DNA of 64,000 nucleotides from Streptomyces flavofungini (GCF_014650815.1 NZ_BMVR01000002.1:186001-250000); one strand, 5' to 3'. Positions 7,492-16,379 are shown, counted from the first letter of the stretch. Notes: generated by a model from the sequence alone, not told the origin. A program made the numbers and translations.

Positions 7492-8259
7492 ATGACACCG
7501 CCGCCCGCGCCGCCGACACGGCCCCCGCACGCCGCCCAGGCCACCCAGGCTGCCCCTGCCTCCAGGGTCCTCGTCGTCGACGACGACCCCGAGGTGCGTG
7601 CCGCCGTCGAGGACGCGCTGAGCGTCGAGGGCCATCTGGTGCGCGGCGCCGCCGACGGCCACCATGCGCTGACCGCGGTGGCCAGGTGGGAGCCGGACCT
7701 CCTGGTCCTGGACGTGAAGATGCCCGTGCTCGACGGTCTGGCCGTGTGCCGCAGGCTGCGCGCGGCGGGCGACCGCACCCCGGTGCTCGTCCTGACGGCC
7801 CTGGACTCGGTGAGCGACCGCGTGGACGGCCTGGACGCGGGCGCCGACGACTACCTGGTCAAGCCGTTCGCCCTGGACGAGCTGGTGGCGCGGGTCCGGG
7901 CGCTCCTGCGCCGCGCCGCCCCCGACCCGGCGGGACCGGGCGGCCGGGAGACCGACGGCGACGCCCTGTCGTACGGCGATCTGACGCTCGACACCCGGAC
8001 CCGCACCGGTGCGCGCGGCGGGCGCCGCATCGAGTTCAGCCGCACCGAGTCCACGCTGCTGGAACTGCTGCTCCGCAACTCCGGGCAGGTACTGCCGCGC
8101 GAGCTGATCCACGAGGCGGTGTGGGGCCGGGACTTCGGGCCCGACTCCAACTCCCTGGCGGTGTACGTCGGCTATCTGCGCCGCAAGCTGGAGGCCGAGG
8201 GCGAGGCGCGGCTCGTGCACACGGTGCACGGCGTCGGCTACCGGCTCGGGTCGCCGTGA
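7492..8259 (+). CDS. OmpR-family response regulator
   Basis: The 255-residue protein has a Pro/Ala-rich leader of about 20 residues, then a receiver domain (VLVVDDDPEVRAAVEDAL; phospho-acceptor Asp in LLVLDVKMPVLDGL; conserved Lys in DYLVKPF). A winged-helix DNA-binding domain follows (SRTESTLLELLL, SNSLAVYVGYLRRKLE, VHTVHGVGYRL). I start at the ATG at 7492; an in-frame TTG at 7408 would add 28 unlikely residues. The stop overlaps the kinase GTG by 4 bp. It is divergent from the murG-like/dehydratase pair, so these are its most likely targets. Confidence 0.9.
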   Translation: MTPPPAPPTRPPHAAQATQAAPASRVLVVDDDPEVRAAVEDALSVEGHLVRGAADGHHALTAVARWEPDLLVLDVKMPVLDGLAVCRRLRAAGDRTPVLVLTALDSVSDRVDGLDAGADDYLVKPFALDELVARVRALLRRAAPDPAGPGGRETDGDALSYGDLTLDTRTRTGARGGRRIEFSRTESTLLELLLRNSGQVLPRELIHEAVWGRDFGPDSNSLAVYVGYLRRKLEAEGEARLVHTVHGVGYRLGSP

Positions 8260-9689
8260 GCGCCCGCCGCGCGCCCCACGCCTCCCGCGGCGGCCGTGGC
8301 CGCCGCGCCCTCGGGGCCCGCTGGCGCCGACGCCGTCCGCTGCGCACCCGCCTCGCGGTGGCGGCGTCCGCCGCGGTGGCGCTGGTCGCGATCTGCGTCT
8401 GCACGGCGTCGTTCTTCGTGCTCCGCTACAAGCTCTACCAACAGCTGGACCAGAACCTCGCCCAGTCCGCGACCCTGGCCGCCCAACAGCACCGCTCCGA
8501 GGAGCAGGACTACGGCGTGCTCGCGGGCGAGTGCCGCTACCTGGGCGCTCCGGCCTGCGCTCAGGTCGTCCCCGCCGCCCCGGCCGACGACCCGAAGAAG
8601 CCGTACCTGCTGCCCGTGAACCGCTCCACGCGCCAGGTCGCGGCGGGTGAACTCACCCCCTACTACACGAACTTCACCCTCCCCGGCGGCAAGCCGGGGC
8701 GCATGCTCACCACCACCTACGGCAAGGGCGCGGCCGTCCAGGTCGCGCTGCGCGCCGACATCGCCGAGCGCGGGGTGCGGCAGACGGCCGCGATCCTGTC
8801 GGTGGTGGGCGGCGCGGGCGTGCTCCTGTCCGCGCTCGGCGGCTACTGGGTCTCCCGCACGGGACTCGCACCCGTCGCGCGGCTCACGGCGACGGCGGAG
8901 CGCATCGCCGCGACCCGGGACGCGCGGCACCGCATCGAGCTGCCGCCCGGGCCGCCCGGCGGCCGCGGCGAGGACGAGGTGACGCGGCTCGCCACGGCCT
9001 TCAACACCATGCTCGGCGAATTGGAGGACTCGGTCGCGGCGCGCCGCCGACTCGTCGCCGACGCCTCGCACGAACTGCGTACGCCCCTGACGTCATTGCG
9101 TACGAACGCGGAACTCCTCGGCCGTGCCGATCGCCTGACGACGGAGCAGCGCGACCGCGCGTCGGCCGCGCTCAGCCGTCAGCTGCGTGAAGTCACCGGC
9201 CTGGTCAACGACCTGATCGAGCTGGCCCGCGACGAGGAGCCGCAGCCGCTCCTGGAGGAGGTGCGGGTCGCTCCGCTGGTCGAGCACGTCGTGAACGCGG
9301 CGCGCGAGCACTGGCCCGCGATCGTCTTCACGTACGACATCGCTCCCGACGCGGCCGGGACGACCCTGCCCGGTGTGCCCGCCCGCCTCGCCCGGCTCGT
9401 CACCAACCTGCTGGACAACGCGGCGAAGTTCAGCCCGCCCGGGGCGGCCGTCGAGGTCTCCCTGACCACCACCGGGCTGGCCGTCCGCGACCACGGCCCC
9501 GGCATCGCCCCGCAGGACCTGCCGCACGTCTTCGACCGCTTCTACCGCGCCGAGCGGGCCCGGGCGCTGCCCGGCTCCGGCCTGGGGCTGGCCATGGCAC
9601 GCCAGATCGCCCGGGCCCACGGCGCGGAGCTGACGGCGGAACACGCCCCCGGCGGGGGCGCGCTGTTCCGTCTGACGTGGCCGTCCTAG
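8256..9689 (+). CDS. Sensor histidine kinase, partner of the upstream regulator
   Basis: The 477-residue protein starts at a GTG overlapping the regulator stop (GTGA). A very basic cytoplasmic leader (RRRRPLRTR) precedes TM1 at about 34-56. The extracellular sensor loop is about 120 residues with two cysteines (GECRYLGAPACAQ), perhaps a disulfide. TM2 (ILSVVGGAGVLLSALGGYW) leads into a HAMP domain, the phospho-acceptor box DASHELRTPL, and the ATPase boxes LLDNAAKF, DHGPGIAP and GSGLGLAMARQIA. The loop has no recognisable ligand domain. By position it should sense a cell-wall signal and control the divergent murG-like locus, but this is inference. Confidence 0.9.
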   Translation: MSARRAPHASRGGRGRRALGARWRRRRPLRTRLAVAASAAVALVAICVCTASFFVLRYKLYQQLDQNLAQSATLAAQQHRSEEQDYGVLAGECRYLGAPACAQVVPAAPADDPKKPYLLPVNRSTRQVAAGELTPYYTNFTLPGGKPGRMLTTTYGKGAAVQVALRADIAERGVRQTAAILSVVGGAGVLLSALGGYWVSRTGLAPVARLTATAERIAATRDARHRIELPPGPPGGRGEDEVTRLATAFNTMLGELEDSVAARRRLVADASHELRTPLTSLRTNAELLGRADRLTTEQRDRASAALSRQLREVTGLVNDLIELARDEEPQPLLEEVRVAPLVEHVVNAAREHWPAIVFTYDIAPDAAGTTLPGVPARLARLVTNLLDNAAKFSPPGAAVEVSLTTTGLAVRDHGPGIAPQDLPHVFDRFYRAERARALPGSGLGLAMARQIARAHGAELTAEHAPGGGALFRLTWPS

Positions 9690-9711
9690 GGCGGCGCCGG
9701 GGCAGCCGCCC
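9689..9711. terminator. Hairpin between the convergent kinase and icmA genes
   Basis: GGGCGGC and GCCGCCC arms are separated by a 9-nt loop directly after the kinase stop codon. The position between converging genes suggests a bidirectional terminator. Confidence 0.5.
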
Positions 9712-9732
9712 CGCACGCCTCCGGCCGGCGGA

Positions 9733-11433
9733 CTAGAACCCAGCCGGCTCCGTGTAGACGCCCCACTCGTCCCGCAGCACGCCGCAGATCTCCCCGAGCG
9801 TCGCCTCGGCCCGGACCGCGTCCAGCATCGGCGCGATCATGTTGGACCGGTCCCGGGCGGCGGTGAGCATCGCGTCCAGCGTGGTCCGGACCCGGGCCTC
9901 GTCCCGCTCGCCCTTGCGGGCGGCGAGCACCTTGACCTGCTCCCGCTCGACCTCGTGGCTGACGCGCAGGATCTCCAGGTCACCGGTCACGGAGCCGTGG
10001 GCGACGTTGACGCCGACGACCCGCTTGTCGCCCTTCTCCAGGGACCGCTGGTACTGGAAGGCGGACTCGGCGATCTCACCGGTGAACCACCCGTCCTCGA
10101 TGCCGCGCAGGATGCCGGAGGTGATGGGCCCGATGGGGTGCTGCCCGTCGGGCCGCGCCCGGCGCCCGCGTTCCTTGATCTGCTCGAAGATCTTCTCGGC
10201 GTCGGCCTCGATGCGGTCGGTGAGCTGCTCGACGAACCAGGACCCGCCGAGGGGGTCGGCGACGTTGGCGACGCCGGTCTCCTCCATGAGGACCTGCTGG
10301 GTGCGCAGGGCGATCTCGGCGGCCTGCTCGCTGGGCAGGGCGAGGGTCTCGTCGAGGGCGTTGGTGTGCAGGGAGTTGGTGCCGCCGAGGACGGCGGCGA
10401 GGGCCTCCACGGCGGTCCGCACCACGTTGTTGTACGGCTGCTGCGCGGTCAGCGAGACCCCGGCGGTCTGGGTGTGGAACCGCAGCCACTGGGCCTTGTC
10501 GGTCCTGGCGCCGTACTCCTCGCGCATCCACCGGGCCCAGATCCGCCGGGCGGCCCGGAACTTGGCGATCTCCTCGAAGAAGTCGACGTGGGCGTCGAAG
10601 AAGAAGGACAGGCCGGGGGCGAAGACGTCGACGTCGAGCCCGCGGCTCAGCCCCAGTTCCACGTACCCGAAGCCGTCCGCGAGGGTGTACGCCAGCTCCT
10701 GCGCGGCCGTCGCCCCGGCCTCGCGGATGTGGTAGCCGGAGACGGAGAGGGGCTTGTAGGCGGGGATGTCGCGCGCGCAGTGCTCCATCAGGTCGCCGAT
10801 GAGGCGCAGGTGGGGCTCGGGCTCGAAGAGCCACTCCTTCTGCGCGATGTACTCCTTGAAGATGTCGGTCTGGAGCGTGCCGTTGAGCACGCCCGGGTCG
10901 ACGCCCTGCCGCTCGGCGGCGACGAGGTACATGCAGAAGACGGGGACGGCGGGCCCGCTGATCGTCATGGACGTGGTCACGTCGCCGAGGGGGATGTCCT
11001 TGAACAGGACCTCCATGTCGGCGGCGGAGTCGATGGCGACACCGCAGTGGCCGACCTCGCCGAGGGCGCGCGGGTCGTCGGAGTCGCGGCCCATGAGCGT
11101 CGGCATGTCGAAGGCGACGCTCAGGCCGCCGCCGCCGGCGGCCAGGATCATCTTGTACCGCTCGTTCGTCTGCTCGGCGTTGCCGAAGCCCGCGAACTGG
11201 CGGATCGTCCACGTACGTCCTCGGTATCCCGTGGGGTACAGGCCGCGCGTGTACGGATACTCGCCAGGCCATCCGATGCGCTCGAAGCCCTCGTAGGTGT
11301 CCCCGGGCCGGGGCCCGTAGGCAGGCTCGACCGGGTCACCGGAGAGCGTCGTGAAATCGGCGTCGCGCTTCTTCGCGGCGTCGTACCGGGCCTGCCAGCG
11401 ACGGCGGCCCTCTGCGATGGCGTCAGCGTCCAT
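9733..11433 (-). CDS. icmA: Isobutyryl-CoA mutase large subunit
   Basis: The 566-residue length equals what I recall for Streptomyces IcmA. The enzyme interconverts isobutyryl-CoA and n-butyryl-CoA with adenosylcobalamin, linking valine breakdown to C4 units for fatty acid and polyketide synthesis. Two residues separate IcmA from methylmalonyl-CoA mutase: Phe80 (RQFAGF, Tyr in MCM) and Gln198 (YIAQKEW, Arg in MCM). Both are the IcmA type here. The cobalamin-binding domain (DxHxxG) is absent, as expected, because it is on the small subunit IcmB, which is not in this window. The start ATG at 11433 has GGTGG upstream. A 24-bp near-palindrome starts 8 bp before it. Confidence 0.93.
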   Translation of the reverse strand: MDADAIAEGRRRWQARYDAAKKRDADFTTLSGDPVEPAYGPRPGDTYEGFERIGWPGEYPYTRGLYPTGYRGRTWTIRQFAGFGNAEQTNERYKMILAAGGGGLSVAFDMPTLMGRDSDDPRALGEVGHCGVAIDSAADMEVLFKDIPLGDVTTSMTISGPAVPVFCMYLVAAERQGVDPGVLNGTLQTDIFKEYIAQKEWLFEPEPHLRLIGDLMEHCARDIPAYKPLSVSGYHIREAGATAAQELAYTLADGFGYVELGLSRGLDVDVFAPGLSFFFDAHVDFFEEIAKFRAARRIWARWMREEYGARTDKAQWLRFHTQTAGVSLTAQQPYNNVVRTAVEALAAVLGGTNSLHTNALDETLALPSEQAAEIALRTQQVLMEETGVANVADPLGGSWFVEQLTDRIEADAEKIFEQIKERGRRARPDGQHPIGPITSGILRGIEDGWFTGEIAESAFQYQRSLEKGDKRVVGVNVAHGSVTGDLEILRVSHEVEREQVKVLAARKGERDEARVRTTLDAMLTAARDRSNMIAPMLDAVRAEATLGEICGVLRDEWGVYTEPAGF

Positions 11434-11440
11434 GCCACCA

Positions 11441-11464
11441 ATTTACTTGGACGTCCTAGTAAAT
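11441..11464. promoter_or_regulatory. 24-bp near-perfect palindrome before icmA
   Basis: Arms ATTTACT and AGTAAAT flank a GGACGTCC core, with a single mismatched symmetric pair (T against T) between arm and core. It lies 8 bp before the icmA start codon, where a repressor would block transcription or initiation. The regulator is not identified; the closest regulator gene is the MarR protein at 11986-12495. Confidence 0.6.
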
Positions 11465-11517
11465 GTCGATGGCCAACCGCCACGGACAGCCCGTGGCGGG
11501 GGTGCGGCGCGGGTGGC

Positions 11518-11850
11518 TCAGGCCTTGGCGAGCGGGGTCGCGGGGTCCGTGAGCAGCGGCTCGACCTCGCGGACGACCTTGCGCTCGACGAAGAAGGCGG
11601 CCGTGGGAATGGTGCCGGACACCAGCACCCAGAGCAGCTTGCCGAACGGCCACTTCGCCTTGGAGCCGAGGTCGAAGGCGAAGACCAGGTAGATGATGAA
11701 GAGGACGCCGTGGATCTGGGAGACCGCGAGCGTCAGGCCCTCACCCTTGTCGAAGCCGTACTTGACCACCATGCAGACGCAGAGGATCAACAACATGACG
11801 GCGGTGACGTAGGCCATCACCCGGTAGCGGGTCAGCACGCTGCGTTTCAT
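11518..11850 (-). CDS. DUF3817 small integral membrane protein
   Basis: The 110-residue product has three or four hydrophobic segments (VMAYVTAVMLLILCVCMVV, QIHGVLFIIYLVFAFDLG, LLWVLVSGTIPTAAFFVE) and a basic start MKRSVLTRYR. It fits DUF3817, which is found alone or fused in actinomycetes; no enzymatic role is known to me. The ATG at 11850 is the only good start. It lies 84 bp before icmA in the same direction and could share its transcript in part. A second DUF3817 gene is at 24095-24439. Confidence 0.8.
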   Translation of the reverse strand: MKRSVLTRYRVMAYVTAVMLLILCVCMVVKYGFDKGEGLTLAVSQIHGVLFIIYLVFAFDLGSKAKWPFGKLLWVLVSGTIPTAAFFVERKVVREVEPLLTDPATPLAKA

Positions 11851-11902
11851 GGCTACGAGCGTAGCCGTCCCATTTGCGCGATCTTCGGGCGCCCCTTGGG
11901 GA

Positions 11903-11944
11903 GAGCCCGTCCGGCGATCGAGGACGAGGCCGCAGGCCGATCGG
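11903..11944. repeat. Dispersed 42-bp intergenic repeat, copy A
   Basis: This 42-bp stretch beginning GAGCCCGTCCGGCGAT recurs at 56801-56842 with 4 mismatches. Both copies are intergenic and include GTCC...GGAC arms able to form a small hairpin. I recall closely related sequences scattered in other Streptomyces genomes. It is probably a non-coding interspersed element. Confidence 0.65.
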
Positions 11945-11985
11945 GGGCCGCCCAGTCGGCGGCACCCCCCGACGACAAGGGCGCC

Positions 11986-12495
11986 CTACCGCTCCTCGAA
12001 GTCCTGCGCGGCGACCCGCAGGGGCCGCAACAGCGCGAAAATGTCCCCGCACTCCTCCGCGTCGTAGACGCCGAGCCCGAAGTCCATCGCCATCAGCTCC
12101 CGCGTCGCCTCCTCGACGACCTCGCGCCCCTTCTCCGTGATGGAGGCCAGCGTGCCGCGCCCGTCGTTCGGGTTCGGCCGCTTGTCCACGAGCCCGGACC
12201 GGACGAGCCGGTCCACCGTGTTCGTGACGGACGTCGGATGCACCATCAACCGCTCGCCGATCTTGGACATCGGCAGCTCCCCCGCCTTGGAGAAGGAGAG
12301 CAGCACCAGCGCCTCGTAGCGCGCGAAGGTCAGTCCGTACGGCTTGACGACCGCGTCGACCTCGGCGAGCAGGATCTGGTGCGCGCGCATGATGGAGGTG
12401 ATGGCACCCATCGCGGGCACGGATCCCCAGCGCTGCTTCCAGAGTTCGTCGGCACGGGCGATGGGATCGAAGGGGAGACTGAGCGGCTTCGGCAC
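11986..12495 (-). CDS. MarR-family transcriptional regulator
   Basis: The product has 169 residues. After an N-terminal helix (ADELWKQRWGS) comes a MarR winged helix: LTFARYEALVLLSFSKAGELPMSKIGERL, the recognition helix MVHPTSVTNTVDRLVRSGLV and the wing KRPNPNDGRGTLASITEKG. The GTG start at 12495 has AAGG upstream. It follows the MFS gene on the same strand by 10 bp, so the two probably form an operon in which the regulator controls the transporter. Its ligand is unknown. Confidence 0.88.
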   Translation of the reverse strand: MPKPLSLPFDPIARADELWKQRWGSVPAMGAITSIMRAHQILLAEVDAVVKPYGLTFARYEALVLLSFSKAGELPMSKIGERLMVHPTSVTNTVDRLVRSGLVDKRPNPNDGRGTLASITEKGREVVEEATRELMAMDFGLGVYDAEECGDIFALLRPLRVAAQDFEER

Positions 12496-12505
12496 AGCGT
12501 CGACC

Positions 12506-14008
12506 TTAGCCGCCGGTCACATACCGGTCAGCCCCAGTCTCAGGATTCGGGAGCACGTTCGCCTCCTGCCGCCCCGTCAACTGAACCTCACGGGCCAGGA
12601 GCAGACAGCACACCGTGCCGAGCACCCCGGCACCCGCGACCACCGTGCTGACGGCGAAGACCTCGGCGGCGAGCCCGGCGAGCGCCATGCCGACGCCCTG
12701 GAGGGTCATGAGGCCCGCCGTGTGCACGGTCATGGCGCGGCCGCGCAGCTCCGCCGGTACGGCGTCCACGAACCAGCGGTCGAGTCCGAGGGTGTACGCC
12801 GATCCGAGCCCGGCGAGCACCAGTGCGGGCAGCGCCCAGACCAGGCCGGGGACGAAGGCGTACGCGAGCAGCGGGAGCAGGGTGGTCGCGGCCAGCGGGA
12901 GCACGATGCGGGAGCGGGCGGCCGCGGTGAGCGCGGAGCCCGCGTACACCTCGCCCGCGATGGTGCCGACGGGCATCGCGCACATCAGCAGGCCGACCCC
13001 TGCGGTGCCGACACCGATCTGCTCCGCGTACGGGGCGGCGAGGGCCTCCGGCGCGACGACGAACATCGGGGGCGCCCAGAGCAGCAACAGCAGCGCGCGG
13101 ATCCGCCGGTGCCCGAGGACCTCACGGGCACCCGCGAGCGAGTACCGCATGAGCGCGGCATCCCCGCCCCCGCTCCCCCGCTCCCCGCTGCCCCTGCCGC
13201 CGCCCCGCGCGGGCCGCCGCTTCGTACCGACGCGCAGCAGCAGCGCCGACGCGAGGAACGTCACCAGCGTGATCCCGAGCGCCCCGCGCGGCGGGACCAC
13301 GGTGAGCAGCACGCCGCCGAGCCCGAAGCCGACGAGGACGGCGCTCTGCGACACCATCCGCAGCAGCGAACGCCCGAGCACGAACAGGTCGCCGTCGCCG
13401 AGGACGTCGGTGAGCGTCGCCATCCGGGTGCCGTTGAACACCGGCGAGACGGCGGCGATCAGGCAGCGCAGCGCCAGCAGCCCGGCCACCGGTGTCACGG
13501 GCAGCGCCATCAGCGCGGCACATCCGGCGCACACGAGGTCGCACACCACGAGCACCCGCCGCGGCGGATACCGGTCGGCGACCCCGGCGAACAGCGTCCC
13601 GCCCACGAGGTACGGCAGCAGCCCCAACGCGAACGCCAGCGCACTGAGCAACGGCGACCCGGTCAGGTCGTACACGAGCACCGTCAGCGCGATCTCGCTG
13701 ACGACCACCCCGAGCAACGACATCGCGTGCGCGACGAAGACGGCCCGGAACTCGGCGACGGCGAAGACGCGGCGGTAGCCGTCGCGCTCCTGAGGGGTGC
13801 CCGAGGCCGGGCCCGATTCCGGGGGCGAGGGCGGAATGCCGGACGCGGGCCCGGGCGTCGGCCCGGCCGCGGGGCGAGCGCCGGACGCGGGGCCCACCCC
13901 GCCCGCACCCGGCTCCACCGCCGGGCCCCCCTCGCCCCCGGCCCCCGTCCCACCCGTCTGCCCCGTGCCCGCGCCCACGCCCGCCCCGATCTTCGGTCCG
14001 TCTCCCAT
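12506..14008 (-). CDS. MFS transporter with Gly/Pro-rich N-terminal extension
   Basis: The 500-residue product has about 70 residues of Gly/Pro/Ala-rich, probably disordered sequence, then about 12 membrane segments (AEFRAVFVAHAMSLLGVVVSEIAL begins the first). The loop GVADRYPPRRVLVV matches the MFS motif between TM2 and TM3. It resembles the MFS exporters that act as drug efflux pumps. The first helix lacks any signal peptide. It is divergent from an ArsR-like regulator (14133) and followed by a MarR gene 10 bp away, so two regulators may govern it. Substrate unknown. Confidence 0.85.
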   Translation of the reverse strand: MGDGPKIGAGVGAGTGQTGGTGAGGEGGPAVEPGAGGVGPASGARPAAGPTPGPASGIPPSPPESGPASGTPQERDGYRRVFAVAEFRAVFVAHAMSLLGVVVSEIALTVLVYDLTGSPLLSALAFALGLLPYLVGGTLFAGVADRYPPRRVLVVCDLVCAGCAALMALPVTPVAGLLALRCLIAAVSPVFNGTRMATLTDVLGDGDLFVLGRSLLRMVSQSAVLVGFGLGGVLLTVVPPRGALGITLVTFLASALLLRVGTKRRPARGGGRGSGERGSGGGDAALMRYSLAGAREVLGHRRIRALLLLLWAPPMFVVAPEALAAPYAEQIGVGTAGVGLLMCAMPVGTIAGEVYAGSALTAAARSRIVLPLAATTLLPLLAYAFVPGLVWALPALVLAGLGSAYTLGLDRWFVDAVPAELRGRAMTVHTAGLMTLQGVGMALAGLAAEVFAVSTVVAGAGVLGTVCCLLLAREVQLTGRQEANVLPNPETGADRYVTGG

Positions 14009-14047
14009 GCGCTCACCCTGGCGGCGCCCCGCACCGGCCCCTAAAGT

Positions 14048-14063
14048 TTCGGCTCCAGCCGAA
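14048..14063. promoter_or_regulatory. Putative operator between MFS and ArsR-like genes
   Basis: TTCGGCTCCAGCCGAA has perfect 7-bp arms around two central bases. It is in the 124-bp divergent gap, 40 bp from the MFS start. The ArsR-like protein next door is the most likely binder. Confidence 0.5.
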
Positions 14064-14132
14064 TCACCGAGGCGGCCGAGCCGGAAGCAGCCGCCTACCC
14101 GCAGGCGGGCGAGGTGGCAGGGAGGACGGGCC

Positions 14133-15113
14133 GTGCCCTTTCAGTTGCGGTTCGGGGAGGACGACCTGCTGCGGTGCCGGTTCGCCGTGTCGCCGCTGTG
14201 GGAGACGCAGGAGGCGGTGCGGACACTGAAGCGGCGGGAGCGGCACGCGTATCACCCGGGGTGGCTGCGGCGGATCAAGGAGGCGGGGGCGGGGCTCGAC
14301 CTGGCGGCCGTGTGGCTGTTGATGCCGCCGCGCGGGCACAGCCCGGACTTCCTGGGGCCGCCGCCGCTGGGGCCCGCCGCGGGGTTCGACGAGGAGATCG
14401 CCGCGGTGCGCGCGGTGGATCCGGAGGTGGCGCGGGACGACATGGCGCGGGCGCTCGCGGAGACGCCGGGGGCGGCGGGCAGCCCCCTCGGGCGGCATCT
14501 GCTCGACGATCCGGCGCGGGCGGTGCGGGAGTTGGCGGACGCCATGGAGGGCGCCTGGCACGCGCTGGTCGAGCCGTACTGGCCCCGCCTGCGCGCCCTC
14601 CTCGAAGCCGACGTGGCGTACCACTCGCGGCGCCTCGCCGAGGTCGGCCTCGGCGCCCTGCTGCCCGAGCTGGACCGCCGCCTGGCCTGGGACTCCGGGA
14701 CGCTGACGGCGCAGTGGCGGGGGCGGCACGTGCGGGACCTGGACGGGCGCGGCCTGGTCCTGATGCCCAGCGTCTTCAGCTGGCCGGACGTGATCAGCGG
14801 CTACGACCCGCCCTGGCAGCCGACCCTCGTCTACCCGGCCCGGGGCCTCGCGGGCCTGTGGAGCGCCCCGGCCGACCATGTCCCGGACGCCCTGGCCCGC
14901 CTCCTCGGCCGCAACCGCGCCGCCGTCCTCACCGCCCTGGCCGAGCCCGCCACCACCTCGGCCCTCGCCCACCGCCTGGCCCTGGCCCCGTCGTCGGTCT
15001 CGGCGCACCTGACGGCGCTGCGCGACGCGGGCCTGCTCACCTCGCGCCGGTACGGGCACCAGGTCCTGTACGAGCGGACCCCGCTCGGCATCGCGTTGGC
15101 GGCGGGCGGCTGA
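14133..15113 (+). CDS. ArsR-like winged-helix regulator with large N-terminal domain (DUF5937 type)
   Basis: The 326-residue protein begins at a GTG with GGGAGGA upstream. The first 240 residues are a conserved but uncharacterised domain (RFAVSPLWETQEAVRTL, HPGWLRRI, GLVLMPSVFSWP). The C-terminal 70 residues are an ArsR-type winged helix: GRNRAAVLTALAEPATTSALAHRLALAPSSVSAHLTALRDAGLLTSRRYGHQVLYERT. This resembles the DUF5937-containing regulators common in Streptomyces, and no ArsR metal-binding cysteines are seen. It is divergent from the MFS gene, its probable target. The ligand is unknown. Confidence 0.85.
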   Translation: MPFQLRFGEDDLLRCRFAVSPLWETQEAVRTLKRRERHAYHPGWLRRIKEAGAGLDLAAVWLLMPPRGHSPDFLGPPPLGPAAGFDEEIAAVRAVDPEVARDDMARALAETPGAAGSPLGRHLLDDPARAVRELADAMEGAWHALVEPYWPRLRALLEADVAYHSRRLAEVGLGALLPELDRRLAWDSGTLTAQWRGRHVRDLDGRGLVLMPSVFSWPDVISGYDPPWQPTLVYPARGLAGLWSAPADHVPDALARLLGRNRAAVLTALAEPATTSALAHRLALAPSSVSAHLTALRDAGLLTSRRYGHQVLYERTPLGIALAAGG

Positions 15114-15249
15114 CGGCGGCGGCGCGCGGTGTCCTACGACGGCGGTGGCACGCGCGGTGTCGTACAGCGAGGCGAATGATCCCTTATGTCACGATTGCCG
15201 GACGACTCGCCTGCCCGTCACCGTCGACACCGTCGCTCAAGGGGTCTGG

Positions 15250-16272
15250 ATGCACCGGCTGCTCCGTACGTTCACGGCACTCACGGCCGTCGCGGCCCTA
15301 GGGCTCGCGGCGGGGTGCTCGTCCGGGTCAGGACCGGGCAAGGGGAAGGACGAGGGGGAGCCCGCCGTCCGGGAGGAGGCGGCACGGTCGGCGCAGCACC
15401 GCTTCTGGGTCGACCCGCAGAGCGCGGCGGCGCGGCAGGTCAGGGAGTGGCGGCAGGAGGGCCGCACCCAGGACGCCGAGGCGCTGCGCCGGATCGCCGA
15501 GCAGCCGATGGCGGTGTGGCCGGCCGGGGACGATCCGGCGCCGGACATCGAGAAGGCCACCGCGGGCGCGGCGGACGAGGGCCGCACGGCGGTGCTCGTC
15601 GCGTACAACATCCCGCACCGCGACTGCGGCCAGCACTCGGCGGGCGGCGCGCACGACGCCGGGTACTACCGCCAGTGGCTGGGCGCGTTCGCCGACGCGA
15701 TCGGGCAGAACAAGGCCCTGGTGGTGCTCGAACCGGACGCCGTCGCGCACATCGTGGACGGCTGCACGCCCGCCGAGTACCACGAGGAGCGCTACCAGCT
15801 CCTGTCCGAGGCGATCCAGCGCCTCAAGCGGCAGCCGAACGTCAAGGTCTACCTGGACGCGGGCAACCCCGGCTGGATCAACGACGCGCGCAAGCTCACC
15901 GAGCCGCTGCGGCGCGCGGGCATCGACCAGGCGGACGGCTTCTCGCTGAACGTCTCCAACTTCCAGAGCGACCGCACCACCAGCACCTACGGCCGCACCC
16001 TCGCCGCCACGGTCGGCGGCAAGCACTTCGTGATGGACACCAGCCGCAACGGCAAGGGCCCGCTCGCGGGCGACCGCCAGGACGCCTGGTGCAACCCGCC
16101 GGGACGCGGCCTCGGCACCCCGCCCACCGACCGCACCGGCGACCCGCTCCTGGACGCCTACCTGTGGATCAAGCGGCCCGGCGACTCCGACGGCCCCTGC
16201 CGCGGCGGCCCGGCCGCGGGGCAGTGGTGGCCGGACTACGCGCTCGGGCTCGTGCGCAACGCGAAGGCGTAG
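15250..16272 (+). CDS. Glycoside hydrolase family 6 lipoprotein (endoglucanase type)
   Basis: The 340-residue product starts MHRLLRTF with AAGGGG before the ATG. A lipoprotein signal ends in LGLAAGCSSG (lipobox LAAGC), so it is probably anchored outside the membrane. GH6 signatures are visible: VAYNIPHRDCGQ, LVVLEPDAV (catalytic Asp in EPD), NVSNFQSD, FVMDTSRNG and a late CNPPGRGLG. GH6 enzymes are inverting cellulases that cut beta-1,4-glucan. In S. coelicolor, as I recall, a GH6 gene (cslZ) adjoins cslA-glxA; here a GH6 gene lies in the same neighbourhood but on the opposite strand, separated by the comB-like gene. A role in trimming the CslA glucan is likely but inferred. Confidence 0.88.
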   Translation: MHRLLRTFTALTAVAALGLAAGCSSGSGPGKGKDEGEPAVREEAARSAQHRFWVDPQSAAARQVREWRQEGRTQDAEALRRIAEQPMAVWPAGDDPAPDIEKATAGAADEGRTAVLVAYNIPHRDCGQHSAGGAHDAGYYRQWLGAFADAIGQNKALVVLEPDAVAHIVDGCTPAEYHEERYQLLSEAIQRLKRQPNVKVYLDAGNPGWINDARKLTEPLRRAGIDQADGFSLNVSNFQSDRTTSTYGRTLAATVGGKHFVMDTSRNGKGPLAGDRQDAWCNPPGRGLGTPPTDRTGDPLLDAYLWIKRPGDSDGPCRGGPAAGQWWPDYALGLVRNAKA

Positions 16273-16379
16273 CCGATCTGATGATCGAGTGGACGGTCTG
16301 TGGAGGTCAACTCGCGGACCGACAAAGGCCCTTGGTCCCGCTGGCCAAAGCCCCCGCCCGGCTGGCAGCCTGAGGGCGC

